From Eonycteris spelaea (Eukaryota > Chordata > Mammalia > Chiroptera > Pteropodidae), in NCBI GenBank assembly GCA_003508835.1, contig PUFA01000007.1, positions 11,927,001 through 11,991,000 on the forward strand: DNA of 64,000 nucleotides. The letters are read 5' to 3'. The notes beneath the pieces are model-generated. The model searched no databases, was not told where the DNA came from, and saw nothing but the letters and a program-made list of their open reading frames with translations. How positions within the stretch are numbered: position 1 is the first letter of the stretch; each line of letters opens with the position of its first letter. Made by a program: the position numbers and the translations under genes. This document shows, one piece after another, positions 34,541 through 48,119 of this stretch.

Positions 34541-35685
34541 TCCATAAAGGTCACCAACAAGTAAGTGTATGTGTTTAAAAACTAATAAGGGGCTGGCTCA
34601 GGAGGCCACGTGGGGACTGTGGAATGCATGATTTATGATAACTACACAAAGTGAGTTATTTCATTCTTTCAGATATTTATGACACCGCTAAAACACTGAA
34701 TACATCAACATCAGAATTAATCATGAATAATATTTAATTAGTGCTTGACAAGGATCAATTTGGCAACTCTTTTTGTTCTTTCTCTTTCTCCTGAATAGAA
34801 AAATAGTCATAAACTAAAGTGTTTTATTTTTTCCATCTGCTTCTGGTAAAGCGCATCCCTGAACTGCTAACTTAGTTGAGATCTCCTGAACTTTCATATA
34901 CCCAGGTAATTGGACTCAGATGCTGTCCGGACTGGGATTATAAATCAAGTATGTGTATGTGAGCCGAAAACAGGCTGCTCACACCAAGAGCCAGCGTCAC
35001 TGTCTCTCACAGCCTTGCCCATGGAGTACGCAGGCCCCACATCTGAGCAGAGCAGAAAGAAGGTTCGTGGAGCTCCCATGCCTGCGAACCTTTCTCTCAC
35101 CTCGGCAAGCCCTCGAAAGCACTGATTATAAGCTGAATTCTTTATTTACAAAAAAAAAAGGCCTTTAGGGTACTCAAACGAAAATTCTGCCAGAACTACA
35201 CTAGTCACGTGAGCCAGGAGACAAAGGCACGCAGAAGGCACACGGCGATGGCATCTTTCTAACAGACCGTTAACACCCGGAGCACTTGGTGTCCTGAAGA
35301 ACTTTTGCAGCACTGTGTACCGCCGCCCAGTCAGGGAGTTTTGTTCTATAGCACAGTGATTGGGGGAACTTTCAATCCATTGTTTTGCCACAATATATGC
35401 ATTTGTTTAATTTTAACAGAACAGCAATATTTGTTTCAGTTAATATTTTAAATTACAGAGCCAAAAAGGCTCCTGGGTTTTTGAAAGGGTCTGAAAGGAA
35501 GTGTTAACTGGTCGTTTTTAACTTAAAGCGTGAGTGTCATTCTAAGGGCTACCCTTACTTTCACTCTGACCCATATAGTAAAGCTAGGGTTGAAATGCCA
35601 ATTGGAGGCAATACATATCATCTTAGGAGACTTGGAGAATGAGAAATCAGCTAATATTTTTGTTGTTGTTGTTGTTAAGTTCTAT
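34541..35685. other. Unassigned stretch
   Basis: No family or exon recognised. A short TTG triplet run lies at about 35659-35676. Confidence 0.45.
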
Positions 35686-35689
35686 GTGC

Positions 35690-35895
35690 CAAGTGTGGCA
35701 CATCCTGTGTCTAACAGAAGCCTCACAACCACCCTGGGGTGGAGGGATATGGTCATCAACTTAACGGATGAGAACATGAAGATTCGGGTGGTTACATGAG
35801 GTTTCCAGAGTCACTGAGCTAATACATATGAGTTAGGAATTCAAATTCAGTCCTTTCTGGGCCCATAGTCCAGGTTTATCCCACACGAGCTGATG
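35690..35895 (-). mobile_element. MIR SINE, antisense
   Basis: Contains 'ctatgtgccaagtgtggcac', 'gaagcctcacaaccaccctg', 'aattcaaattcagtcctttc'. Confidence 0.65.
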
Positions 35896-35924
35896 CCCTA
35901 CAATGGCTCTTTCATCCTCATAAT

Positions 35925-36122
35925 TATAATAACCAAAATTTATTGATAATTATGTGCTAAGAACTTCATGTACATTACCTCATTTAATCCTCACACAACA
36001 TTGTTCTTATTCCCGTTCTACGCATTGAAAAAATAAGGCTTAAAAAGGATAAGTGACATGCCCATGGGCACACAGGGAAGTCATCTGCAGGGTCCTCCCT
36101 CTTAACATTCTGCTACCTGTAG
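35925..36122 (-). mobile_element. MIR SINE, antisense
   Basis: Contains 'ttattgataattatgtgcta', 'cctcatttaatcctcacaca', 'gtgacatgcccatgggcaca'. A second antisense MIR only about 30 bp after the previous one. Confidence 0.75.
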
Positions 36123-37730
36123 CTGAAAGGAAAACCAGGCCACGCTCATGATTTTATGAGAGGTATGATACTCCGAAGTTCTGAGCTTCCATAGATTTGT
36201 ACATATTGCTGACTGTCTGGGTAGGTGCTCGATGAATTTCACGCCAAGGCACAAATAATTCGATTTCTAAGCCCAGCAACAGAGAACATTCAACGCACTC
36301 ACATAAGCACACAGGCAAAAATCCGTACAAACTATACAGTTGAATGTTTTTCACGAAGTTGAGAAATGGTAAGAAGGAAACTGGCAAGAGTTTATCATAA
36401 AAAGCTAAGCTCTCAGAAGATATGGTTGAAATAAAAATTCTATCTACTTTTACCCTCCCTGTGCCAAATGCTGAATTTCCCTCCTCCATGACTTAGGAGA
36501 TGAGGTCAGTGGATCTTGTTTCTGCTCCACTGACTTTTCCACATGCAACCTGATAGCTTCTGGAAACAGACCAATGATTACAAGATCAGCAAAGTATGTT
36601 ATTTTAATTAAAGGAAGGTTCTACGTGGGAGGAGGGGCAGTAAACCCGTTAGCGGCCAACCCATCCAAGTACCAGGTGAGAATCTACTCAACATGGCTGG
36701 TCTCACCTTCTGGTTCTGCCTCCACCTCACAGCCTGACTGGACCCAGTTCTGCTTTGAACCCACATCAAACTGGGTCAGCCATCTAGAACCTCAAAGGTG
36801 ACATTTTCCAGATTTGCCTTAAGAGAGGTGAAAATTTAGTGCATTAAAGCTGTAGCCACCACAAAAGCTAAGAGAGTTGAAATTTAATAGGGCTTTGAAA
36901 AAGAAAAAGAATGAAAGTCTAGACTGCCAAAAAAATTAATTGGCATTGTTGTAAAATTGTGTTGCACAGCGAGAATACAAATATTATTCATGTTAAGGAA
37001 AGGGTTGACCTAAGATGTGATTTATAGGCACTTCAAATGCAGTACAGGAAGTAAACGGAAAAATTAGGGTGCAAGGTCACTGAGTAGGCAAGAGTCAACT
37101 TAAGGGTAAAGTTAAAAACTTTAGGAAGGGAGTACACAGTTCAGTTTGCCATATAAATTAAGATCTGTCCTCACTTTGAAGAAATAGAAAAAAATCAAAT
37201 AATAAGGTGGGTATGTTACTAAAGGCATTTTCTTCTCAACGTATGAGAAAATAGGAATACTTATTATAGGGTGAGAAATGCCAAAGGGATGTTTCATAAA
37301 AGTAAGTAATAACAATAATAATAAAATAAAAAACGGTGACAATGTTGATGCAATCCAAGAATAAGTTGTGTTATCAGTGGGTATGTGAACAAAGAGAAGT
37401 TACAAACGAAGGGGCTTTAGAGTCACTGTGCTTAAAAAGAACAAGGAATCAAAACCAAGTTTTGTTTTTAGGGATGCGTTTAATTCACTTTTTATTGAAA
37501 TAGTCTAAATGGATTTGAACAGTTCCCAAGCTTATCAATGGCCTGGAAATGGTGATTGAAGCAGAAAGGGCTGTTCAATTGTAGAGCTCCAGGAACTCAG
37601 CTTTCTCAAGTCATCCCGCCCTCCAGCCATTCTGTTTAAAATACAGTTAACACTAAACGTCAGGGGGTTTTCGTTTTGTTTTTTGCGTTTTGTTCTGTTT
37701 TGTTTTGTTTTCAGAGAAAGTTTCCCAAAG
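36123..37730. other. Unassigned AT-rich stretch
   Basis: No family or exon recognised. A GTTTT-rich run lies at about 37673-37712, just before a CTCF-like motif. Confidence 0.45.
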
Positions 37731-37732
37731 AA

Positions 37733-37746
37733 CCACTAGAGGGCAG
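37733..37746 (+). promoter_or_regulatory. CTCF-like motif, full core match
   Basis: 'ccactagagggcag' fits all 14 positions of the CTCF core CCASYAGRKGGCRS. CTCF is the main vertebrate insulator and loop-anchor protein. Binding is inferred only from the motif. Confidence 0.55.
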
Positions 37747-37987
37747 AGCTTTGCAATGTTCTGAAATTAATAATTGCTAAACCAGCCCAGCTTCTTGCCT
37801 ACTACCAGCAATAACCACAAGAATGGATGTGACCAAATTCATGGAAAGCCTGTGACTGTCTCCCCTGTGCCAAAGCCCACATAAAGCAAAGCAGGCAAGA
37901 CCCCTGAAGGGCCCGGTATCAATCCTGGCAGAAGGAAACCAGGGCTATGGCAGCGAAGGGCTCTATCACCACCTGACGCACGGAGGC

Positions 37988-38001
37988 CCAGAAGGGGGCG
38001 C
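37988..38001 (+). promoter_or_regulatory. CTCF-like motif, near-full core match
   Basis: 'ccagaagggggcgc' fits 13 of 14 core positions. Same orientation as, and 255 bp downstream of, the full match at 37733. The local sequence is richer in GC and CpG than its surroundings. Confidence 0.45.
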
Positions 38002-38384
38002 TCCATGCTGAAGGAGGTCAAGACAAGGCGAGGCTCAGAGACGTCTTACTGGCCCCGGAATCCTTCACTGACTCGGGCAAACCCGATAGAAGCTTGCCCT
38101 TCCACACACTTTATTCACGAACCCGAGGCTACTTTTCAACAAAGTCCTTCCCCCACTGACCAAGCTCCTGATGGGTATTTTACTGTGATTTTACCTGCAT
38201 ATAAACATATTGTATGAGAAAAGCCAAGAAATCAGGAAAATCAACTCTGAGCCTAATGCATTCTTTATCTTCTGCCCTCCTTTAAAAGTCTCACTGTCAT
38301 CTGTTGGACTGTTAGCCTGGAGTAGGGACAAAGTTGGAGGAAGCATCCCGAGCACTGCTGTGATGCAGAGAAAACGCACACCCT

Positions 38385-38408
38385 CCCCCCCCCCCACACA
38401 CACACACA
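38385..38408. repeat. Poly-C then (CA)n microsatellite
   Basis: Eleven C followed by about six CA units. Confidence 0.93.
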
Positions 38409-38734
38409 GAGAAATCCGAGTAGGCAAGTCTGAGTCAGTCCTAGGCCGCCACAAGTGGCTCCCACAAAACCCAGTCACTCTGGCCTCTGAGATGCATTTT
38501 CATGCTGGAAGAGAAGGGCCTTTGCTCCTGGGGGCCTGTGTCCTTTCACCACTCCTATCCTGTGCCTAGGGGCCTGAACACAAGGGCAAGCTAATTACCA
38601 GTCATCATCACCCAGCCCTGCAGTCAGGGTCCTCATAAACTCATGTCCTCCCAGCGTGTCTACCAGAGAGAAATCTGATCTCAGCTAAGGGTGTGGGAAG
38701 GGGCAATGGGAATTTTCTTCCTTTCCAAACTTTG

Positions 38735-38890
38735 AGTTAGAGTCCCAGGCCAGGCATAATTACAAAGTTCATATAGGCAGCCTCTGCCAAACAGCTGTAA
38801 GACTCGATTTCCTAACCTGTTAAAAGGTGAGAATAGGATTAACTCCCTCATGAAATCGCTAAGGGGCTGGAATGCGGTGACGAGGAAAAC
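38735..38890 (+). mobile_element. MIR SINE fragment
   Basis: Contains 'ctgtaagactcgatttccta', 'acctgttaaaaggtgagaat' and 'aactccctcatgaaatcgct'. Confidence 0.5.
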
Positions 38891-39712
38891 CTTGTCGATC
38901 TGCTGGTGACTTTTCACTCAGTCGCTACTTCAGACTTCCAGCGATCTCATGAAATGTTCTGCTTTTCCACCAAAGACTGGGAGGCGAAGGAGGGTGACCT
39001 TGGTGTAAGCAAGTCTTTTTCTACTTATCACGTGGAGATGACTCCAAACTCCTCTTGTGACTTGATAAAAAAGATGCCTAGCTGCTTCATCTGTAAAATA
39101 ACACAGAATTTTATCTTGGTTCCCTTAGGGCTCCCAGAACAATCCATGACGCAAGATTATTCTTAGAACTGTATCTACCACTTCAGCAGTCATGCCCCAT
39201 ACATAGCTAATTCATCTCAAGCTTGTAGATACTTAAAACCCCCCAGATCTTTTTCACAAGGGCTACCCCTAAAGCAGACTTCTATCACCTCCAACTCAAT
39301 GTTTGCTCTTATTATATTTTCTTCGTGGGATTTTGTGAAGGTTTCAGTGGAGTCTGCTTCTCTCCCAGTTTTAAGTCATCTCTAGATTGCAGGGGGAGGG
39401 GTGTATCTAGGACAAAGCAGTTTTTTTAAAATACAATTTCTTCTTATGGTCAAATCACAAAGGAAGGGAAGGATTTTTTCTATCAAAAGCTAAGAACTAA
39501 GGATGAGGAGCAGATGTGACAGAAGTCTCTATTGGTAGGGTCCACTGTCAAAGCGAATGAGATAATGTGTGTAAAATATCTGTATAGGGGTTATGTATGG
39601 TAACTATCGTTATGACTGTTTTTATTATTCTTAATGTATAGTTTGATTAATTTTCTCTCCCTCCTGTTGTTCACTTTCGACCACGTGTTCACACCCAAAG
39701 CCAAGTATGGTA
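38891..39712. other. Unassigned stretch
   Basis: No family or exon recognised apart from short MIR-like words ('cttcatctgtaaaataacac' near 39085). Confidence 0.4.
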
Positions 39713-39714
39713 TG

Positions 39715-39910
39715 GTGCCGGAGGATACGCACAGGCTTGGAAGTTGTATCACCTTGGGCAAGTTATGTGTCTCTTGGCCTCAGTTTCCTCATCTATAGCA
39801 TAATGGTAATAAGAGTAGCTCCAGGACTGGTGTGAATAGTAACAGATACAATAACGTGTTTGCCTAAGTGGCTAACATAGTGGGCACTTGCTACATAATA
39901 ATTATTACCC
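39715..39910 (+). mobile_element. MIR SINE
   Basis: Plus order: 'caccttgggcaagttatgtg', 'tctcttggcctcagtttcct', 'catctatagcataatggtaa', 'cataataattattac'. Confidence 0.75.
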
Positions 39911-40075
39911 TCTGAAAGCAGGTATTTGGGCAACTTGTCAATTGCCTTAGTCAAGGAAAGAGTGTGGCGAGGTAAGGCTACACTAGGACTCTGGAATTAT
40001 CAGTGGCTTTCAATAAATAATTCAGGGTGAGCTCTTCTGCTTTCTAGCCACCAAGCCCCATATCCCACCCCCCAG

Positions 40076-40078
<3 letters not shown>

Positions 40079-40127
<49 letters not shown>
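40079..40127. repeat. (AG)n microsatellite
   Basis: About 24 perfect AG units. Confidence 0.97.
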
Positions 40128-40129
<2 letters not shown>

Positions 40130-40164
40130 TAACTCTTAGAGCTTTCTATCAGAATGGAATAAGC

Positions 40165-40320
40165 CTTGAAATTATCCAATGCTGGCTTTGAAGTTAACTC
40201 CTGTATGATCTTGGGCAAATCAGTAGGGCTATTGAAAATCTACTTCACTAGGGACATTGTGAAGATCAAATGAGAAAATACATGTAGAAAGTGACTTAAA
40301 ATTCAAAAGCACAATTATAA
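40165..40320 (+). mobile_element. MIR SINE fragment
   Basis: Contains 'gctggctttgaagttaactc', 'tgtatgatcttgggcaaatc', 'gaagatcaaatgagaaaata'. Confidence 0.6.
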
Positions 40321-43185
40321 TGATCCCTCCCGTAAATGCACATAAACGCAGCCGCTAGTGAAAGGACATAATATAGGGTATTTTGTTAAGTGACACAGCC
40401 TGGTGAAAGAAATGAAATAAACTTTTTAAAACTAATATTTGTCACTCATCACGCTCTCACTGAAATCTGGGTTTAATGATGAACGGCCAAATCATGTCAG
40501 AGCTCCAGATTACACACCACCTCCTCTTTAACTACCTCCCACAGGCGTTAGCACCAAACCTCATCTAACCCTGACCGCTTGTTATTGTTGTCGTTGTTGG
40601 TTTAAGCCAAGTTCTGCATCGCAGCCTGCCAAGATGGAGTAAACCCTGGCAGCTCCACGTGTAAAGGTCACCGGTCATGGGTTCGTTTCCGGAGGCTGAG
40701 AATGCACTCCATGGAGGGGCCACCGGCCGGTTAGGTCACGCCACGGCAGGGAACTGGAGGAGTACAGCACACAGGTTGCTAGAACTGGATAAACAAACCA
40801 TCAGCACTCAGATCCGATGGCTAACACAGAGCAAAGACGGTCTTTGGGAAAAAAGCCCTGGATAGTACTGGGTTTATTTAAAAATTTCCTCCCAGGGCCA
40901 TGCTAATAATAACCCAGCCGTAGTTTCTATAAAAGTTGAATGAAATCATCCTACCCTGCCTTTTAGATGTTACCACAGCAGATGGAGGGACACAGGCTTT
41001 AGAGGGAAGCCCAGATCACGTCCGCCTGCATCGATACTGGCCCTGTTCTGCGAAATGCTGTATGTTATCTTGAGCCTGTTTGTTTTTATCTGTCAGAGTG
41101 GTTTATTGTTAGGGAAATGTGGTGTCAGCTGCCTCTTCCCCACCATCAAAGCTGCTTCATTAAAGTTAATAGTGTTTGACTTGCAGAGATCTCTTATTGA
41201 GGTAACCCAAGAAAGCCCCTGTTGGCTGTTATTTTTCCGGCAGTAAAGGCACCAAATGGATGCAATAACTGCCTAACTCTTTTAGGAAGAAGAGAAAAAA
41301 AAAAAAAAAAAAACTATCTGCATGACTCAATCTAAATGCACCTTGAATTCATGAGGCTTAATCTACCCTTCAGTTTGGGGGACATGGTGCCAAACTAAAT
41401 GACCTGTGTCCTGACGCAGGCTGCCACTCAAGGCTCTGCGGCCTATAGCTTATCACTTCCCCAGTCTGAACTTTAGTTTATTCGTCTCAGAAACAAAGAG
41501 GATGGATTGTAAGGAATTTTTGTTTTGTTTTGTTTTGTTTTTTTGCTAACAGGGGAACCCTTTAGACAAAAGTAGTCTTACGATGAAGCCCAATATGCAA
41601 AGAAGATAAAAGCAATTTTTCTAGCTAAAGTGGGGAGGGAGACACCAGAACTCCCACCTTCCCCGCGTCTCTACCCTCTTCCTTAACCCTCCCCCTTGAC
41701 TCATCCTGATCCCTCCCCAGGAGGTCCTGAGCAACCTCTGTGGGCAGCCACCCCCAGACTCCCTAAACATCATTCGAAATCTACTAGTCTAGGAGGAATT
41801 ATCTTTAAGGTCTTTTCTGCTCAGAGTCTGGATTCTGTGATTAAGTTACTGGGTCAGACAAACCACATGAGGACAGTTTCTAATTAGTGCAATAACTTTA
41901 TGGAAGAGTCTCTGCTCAGTGCTATACAAACATGAAACAGCTTGGGTTTTGCTTTGTTTTCTGTCTTCTGATCACTGCTTTCTACTGTGTGCTGACAAAT
42001 GTCCCTTCCTCTTGGAATAGTGGATCTCAAAGCAAGTTCCATCACCTGTGGGTCACTGTCACTTCACGCTAGTTAGTTCAGTTTAAAATGTGACTCAGTT
42101 TAAATCTCATCGCCTCCCTCCCCTGCAGGGCAGTCTGGTGCTGGAAGTGTGGCTCTTTAGACTGCTTTCTCACCCAACTTGGGTGGGAAAACCAGCAAGA
42201 ACGTTAAACCCAACAGGCCTGCAACACAATGTGCACCTGACGACCATGAACTTGGGCGTCTTTGCCATTAACAACCAGTGCACGTGCAGGCTGTCCCTCC
42301 TTATCTGCCTCCCTAACCCCTCTCAGCACCCTGCCATCCCTCTCGGTCCTCTTCTGTTCTACTAGGCCAGGGGACAGATATGCAAGCAGGTTGCCCAAGC
42401 ACATATCCAATAGGGGAACCTAAAGCCAGTTTTCCCTTCTTGCAAACAAGAAGAAATTTCTCCTCTCGTTTAATATGTTGAAGGAATTACCCCTAGCCTC
42501 TGTCTCTCCCTCATGCAAAGGGAAGACGATCATAAGCACTCTTCTTCCAAAAGACTTTAGCATAGAAGATGCTCTCCCTCTCTCCCCCTCACCCCCGCCA
42601 TAATCTCCATAAAAGGCCATCAGGAAGAGAGAGGAGGCTTGGGTCAAAGACTGGAGGTAGGAGAACCAAACGGGCTGTCTTGTAGTTGGTCGGGGGAGAG
42701 AGATGGAGAAAGGAAGGGGAGGAGGTCACACATTTGTCATTGGCTTTCTTTAAACTGTTGCATTTGCAACTAGGGCTCTAGTTGCCAAATCCAACACCAT
42801 AGGAAAAAATTGCCACCCAACATCCCGCACATGTGTAATACTAGATGTGTTTCTACATGCGGCTCAGATTTGGATGGCTACAAGCACAGTGCACCTACGT
42901 CCAATTCTAAAGAATCTGCAACCACACATTTAGTTTTATTTGTTTGGCCCAAGCCTCTGAGGGAGAAAATGAAACTAAAGCAAAGAGAACCATTCATTCC
43001 TGCACGCACACATGCACACATGCATCCAGTACTGTCTGCAGAGCGTTTTCTTACACCGGGCAGGTGTTGGGCACTTGCATGAGGCAAATGGCAAATAAAG
43101 CATTTTCTCTGTCTGGACATGGTTATTCAAAACCACAGAAGTAATTCCATATATGTAACGCTTCAGCATTACTTTTCAAGAAGAT
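40321..43185. other. Unassigned stretch
   Basis: No repeat family recognised. A poly-A run lies at 41290-41309 and a TTTTG run at about 41520-41541. The low-repeat block 41090-41260 has balanced composition with E-box and AT-rich words, like conserved noncoding DNA, but conservation cannot be judged from one sequence. Confidence 0.35.
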
Positions 43186-43189
43186 TTTA

Positions 43190-43385
43190 TACACAGTACT
43201 TCATTAGAATCTTCACAAAAACCATGAGATGGTTACAGTAGATATAACCACTGTTTTACAGCTGGGAAAACTGAAACATAGTATGGTTACGTCACCTGTC
43301 TAGTCTCAGAGCTAGTTAAGTGCAAGGCAGGTTTAAAATTAAAGTCGTCAGACTTCTGGTGCCAGGCTCTTTCTGTTTGACCAAA
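43190..43385 (-). mobile_element. MIR SINE, antisense
   Basis: Contains 'aaaccatgagatggttacag', 'ccactgttttacagctggga', 'aaactgaaacatagtatgg', 'ctcagagctagttaagtgca'. Confidence 0.7.
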
Positions 43386-45495
43386 CTGTAGCTAAATGTA
43401 TCTCATGATTTTCTTGCAGCCGCCATTAGAGTGACCACACAGTCCAGATTTTTCAAGGGTCCTTGCAATTTCAAATATTCTGTTCTCTGGTCTTTCAAAT
43501 TTTGCTTGTCAGATCACTTGAACCAGTTCTAAAAATGCAGTTACTGGTACCAATTTTGAAAAATATGGCTATCATAGGCTCTCTTTTTTAGAGATTAAAG
43601 TTAGATTTAGACTTTATTTTATTAAGACTATGCAAAGTCCACATTTTTTCAATCAAACCATCCTTTGGCGTAGAAAATTATTTCATGACACATATTATTT
43701 AAGCTATTTGGAAAACTACTCTGATGTTCTTTTTATTAATCTTTTTCCTGTTTCTAGTCCTTCCATTGGGCATTTCTGTCCAGCTCTGAAGGGTCCCATA
43801 TGCACACTTCCAGTGCAGAAATGTGTTCTCTCTTGGTTCACTGGAATCCTTCAGAATGTCTGGCACTGAAACATATTGGCTTTAATTAAAAGGCTATGAT
43901 TTCTGTGAATTCCCATTAAGCTAGTGAAAGAAATCTGCATTTAAAAAATACAGTTAATACGTTAAGATACAGTTGTACTGAAAAATGGTTCATGTTTTAA
44001 AAACTACTTAAGCAGATGAAACTAAGCTGCCTGTAATAAAAATATGCTCATTTTAAGTAAAATCCTTCACTTCTAAATAGAGGGGTTAGTTTAGTCCATA
44101 TGTGCCCAATTAGCCATAAAAACTCAACTAGACATGAACCATGCAATCTGCCAATCTGCCTGTTGACGTTAAAACATAGATCCTATTAACAGGAATGTAA
44201 TTTAAATGGTTAAAAAGTGATAAAGTACATAACTATAATCTGATAGGGTTTGAAATATGATGCTGTTGTATGCCAATGACAAATCAGTTTTGAATTATGA
44301 CTCCAGCAAAGTTGGAAATAGCTCAAGCATGTTAATTAGTGATCCACAATTTCAAGAACTGCATTATAGGATGTTATATATTATATGCAGTCACGCCTCT
44401 TTGCCCGTGAGCAAAAGCATATTCTCTGGCATTCAGAGAAAGGAAAAAAAAAAAAAAGCCATGGGAATCTTTTTGAGTTCTAGGTCCTGGATGCCTTAGA
44501 AACACCTGACTTAACTTTCCCCATTCAAGTTACTTATCTTTAAAAAACATGAATATACTCAAGAGAGTTTCTCAAGGAAAAATATTTAAGAGGGCCCATG
44601 AAGTGCAGAGAAATTCCTAGGGAAATGCACAAAGAGCAATCGATACAGTCACTTCTTTCCACATCGGTGACACTCAAACTGTGCAGGGACATGCTCACAT
44701 AGGCATGGGAAAGTCAGCGATAATGAAGAACTGGGAGGAAGATATCTGAATCATTTATTGTTAGTTTTATTGAAGATAAATGCAAGCTTATGTACCTTAG
44801 TTGTTATTATAAAATAACATCTTACACATTTATGCGATAGGCTTGAGCCCGTCAAGAGCAACCCAGTGGCTCACCAATGAACTAGTGACCCTCCTTTCAG
44901 AATCACTGCTCTTGGTGCTTACCATATTAAAGGCAGGATTTCTTTTCTAAGCATTTACTAATTAAATGGGAATTGAATTATTCTGGAAGATAAACTAAAC
45001 TCCAATCATCTCGATTAACTGTCTCATCGTTGTAAATGGCCATAAAACAGCGTACTGCAGCTCCCTTGATCATCCAATTCCAGTTATCTCTTATCCTTAG
45101 AACCAGCTCCTCAGGACTAATGCAAATCCTGTTTGCTCAGGTTCAGCAAATTCCCTCTGGTTTTATAACCATTAAAAAAGAAACATACTGTAATAGCATT
45201 CTCCAAATGCCATGCCACCATTCACAATTCAGGGAATGGCTAGGAATAATGTGTCCTATCAGAGGACGTGGGCTCTGTCGAAATTACCAGATCAGAGGCT
45301 GAATCATGTAGCCTAACTGGTGTCCCTAATATAACTAGTTTCTTGGAAGAGAAGTGTAAAATCAGCACATGAACACTGTCAAATCAATCTATTTATGTAG
45401 AATAACCTAGTTCATGTACAATAAGCCCGCCGGGTATGAAGATCTCCCATCAAAGTTTACCAAAAGTTACTGTGGCTTGACACGAATAAGAAAAA
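43386..45495. other. Unassigned AT-rich stretch
   Basis: No family or exon recognised. A poly-A run lies at about 44443-44456. Confidence 0.45.
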
Positions 45496-45499
45496 TGTG

Positions 45500-46330
45500 A
45501 AACTCAGATAAGAGACCCTCCAGTGCTGGCTTCCTAACCCGGCTGATTCATTGGCTCCTCTCCATCTTCTGCTGCACCCCTTCGGAGTGGCCTTACACTA
45601 TATATTGCCTAGACGATTGCAGTAGCCTCCTACCTAACCCCGCTGCCCTGAGTCTCTCATCTTTCACGCTGCTGAAAAGTTAATTTTCCAAAAGTCCAGC
45701 TCTGATAAAATTACTCCCCTGATCAAAAAAACAAAAACAAAAACAAAAAAAACCGTGAATCATTGGTTCCCCATTGCCTCTCAACAGAACTAAGGTCCCA
45801 GTCCTCGGTCTGGGATTCCAGGCACTTGCCTTTTCCCAAAGCCATTTCCCACTTAGTGATCCAAGCAATCTGCAAGGCCCACTCCTCCCTGAGCAGAAGT
45901 CCCCACCTCTCCCCTTGCATGTTCCCCACCTGAGTGCCCTGCCTTCATTCCACCTCTTCTCGTCACCCCTCTAAATCAAAATCCTGCCCAAATTTAAAGG
46001 CCTAGACAAGAGAAAGTCCATCTTTTCTATAAAAAGTGCAAAGAGCAGTTCCTGGTCCACACGCGCGCAGTAAATGTTATCCGTTATCACTGTTGTTGCT
46101 GCTGTTTGTGAGAGTGCCATGAAGTCTTTAGTCTTCACAGATGAACTAACCTCTTCCTCCCATGAAATTTTAACTGTGACGCTCTTATGATCCCTAATTA
46201 CTTTTTATTTCCGTGCATAGTTATTTAATTATACATTTTATCTCCTCTTATAGACTGTGAGCTCCTAGAAAAGATCTTCTTTCATTCATCTTTGTATCCT
46301 CGATGTCAGAATACAAGGCATTAATTATAC
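45500..46330 (+). mobile_element. LINE L2, long 3' copy
   Basis: Plus L2 order across about 800 bp: 'gcctagacgattgcagtagc', 'ctcctacctaaccccgctgc', 'ctctgataaaattactcccc', 'cattggttccccattgcctc', 'cccagtcctcggtctgggat', and near the end 'atagactgtgagctcctaga'. A CAAAAA repeat at 45726-45752 interrupts it. This is the longest L2 in the window and is non-functional. Confidence 0.75.
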
Positions 46331-46544
46331 AGGTATTTGAAGAAAAATGTTAAATATCACATCATGCCACAGGGAGGCGCGGTTGAGTCATCCTACAATG
46401 TGTAGTAAAGGTTTTAGAATTCAGAGGCTTTTCTCCCTTGAAATTGTACTTATAAATTTGTTTGAAGTAAATATATATGCATTATGTATTACAAGTTTGT
46501 TCATGTTGACATGGAAAGATAGCTGTAACACAGCTTTTAAAAAG

Positions 46545-46765
46545 CAATAAACAATAGAATTTATATGATTCATTATATATCTAGTATTCTTAAATACACA
46601 CAGAAAAGAAGTCTGGAAGAATATCCACCAAAAGTTAGCAGTTACTGTCTCTGGGAAGGGGATAGAAGATGGGAATACAGAGGTTTTTATTTTTCCATTT
46701 TGCACCTCTCTGGATTTTTAAAAATAACTAATACATAGTCATTTTATTTAGAAAAATTAAAATTT
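46545..46765 (+). mobile_element. L1M 3' end
   Basis: Contains 'aagaagtctggaagaatatc', 'caccaaaagttagcagttac', 'tgtctctgggaaggggat' and an A-rich end, the 3' untranslated region of an old L1. Confidence 0.6.
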
Positions 46766-48115
46766 ATTTCATGAAATCTCAGAGCAAAGCATTTATTTTA
46801 TTTCTCTTGTAATCTCATCCTCAATCCCATGTTTGATGGATTTAAAAATAAATACACAACTTTCAGAATTTTCTGATAAAGAAAAGGTTCCCAAACTCTC
46901 TTGGAACACAGTGCCCTTAGTCTCAGTAATTTTTTATGGCATCTGGGGTAAAAGAAATATCTAACCGTTACATTTGTTAAGCAATGAAATCCAAACAACT
47001 TAATAAGTATTCGTGTCCTCATAATTTAGTAGCAATTTGAAAAAACAGTAAACTTAAATTGAAAAAATATTTTAATATCATTTTTAAAGGACCATGATTA
47101 CTTATTAATGGACTGTGTACACCTATTGGACACCATAAAACTTCTTAAACTTTGGGATCACATAGGACTCTGCTCCCCTGACTTCCTACTCTACACTGAT
47201 TTTCTTTATCAAAGCTACCACCAGAACCCAGCTTCACAATGGTATGACAGCGTTGAAAGGAAGGTAGCACAATCTAATGTTGCAACTATGAGCATCTTGA
47301 GCTAGTAGCTCCTGGGTATCCCAGAGATGACAAGTATTGTGTTTCCCTCAAAATTTTGAAATATTTTATGGCACCTCTGTGAATTTACACGAGTCACCTT
47401 GGTGCACAATTTGTGGACCTATAGATTCAAATGATAAAGCCGGTTCCCTGTAATGCTGGCAAAAGAGGGGAAAACATTGCCTGAAATTATTCTAACCTAA
47501 AAAATAGCTCAGTCAAAATTATTTTGTTTTCTCTGAAACAAAGTCTTCTGAGAAGGAGAAAAGGGTGGTGTGGGGAATGAGGCTGAGGTCAAGAATCTGG
47601 TGGTTTCCACATCCCCCCATTCCACGAAAGCTTTCTTCTCTTCTCTCCAACTCAAAACTAAGAACCAACAGCAGCCTCCAAAGCAACCACTTCCATGGTG
47701 TCTGAGTCTGGATCCAAACGAACTTACCTACTGACCTTTCCACCCTCTTCCCAAATGCTCGAGGCCTTGCAAAGATCTAGGAAAGCATCAGGGGCTAAGC
47801 CCCACACTGAACAACTAACTAACTGCTAAGTCAGCCCAGGTCCCTTCCCAAACTGAAAGGGATTTTCTCCTGGGAATCACTGGTTAGCTCCAAGACCGCC
47901 CCCCCCCGCCCTCCCCCAGCCAAGTACAGAACTGCTGCTATCCAAGTCCACCTAGAATAGGGATTAAAAGTATTTTTTAATCTAAAGTTTGACGAGCACA
48001 ATTTCACATCATGTCAGTGAGACAGCTTACAATTTTGTATTATCAATGCAAATGTAATAAAATAAAATCCAAAAGTCATCTCAAAGTAATGTGGAAGGAA
48101 GTTCCATGCAAGGAC
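46766..48115. other. Unassigned stretch
   Basis: No family or exon recognised. A C-rich run lies at about 47898-47918. Confidence 0.45.
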
Positions 48116-48119
48116 TACT

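Noticed and set aside
40660..40700. B-box-like 'gggttcgtttcc'
   Set aside because: No A-box upstream and no foldable acceptor stem.
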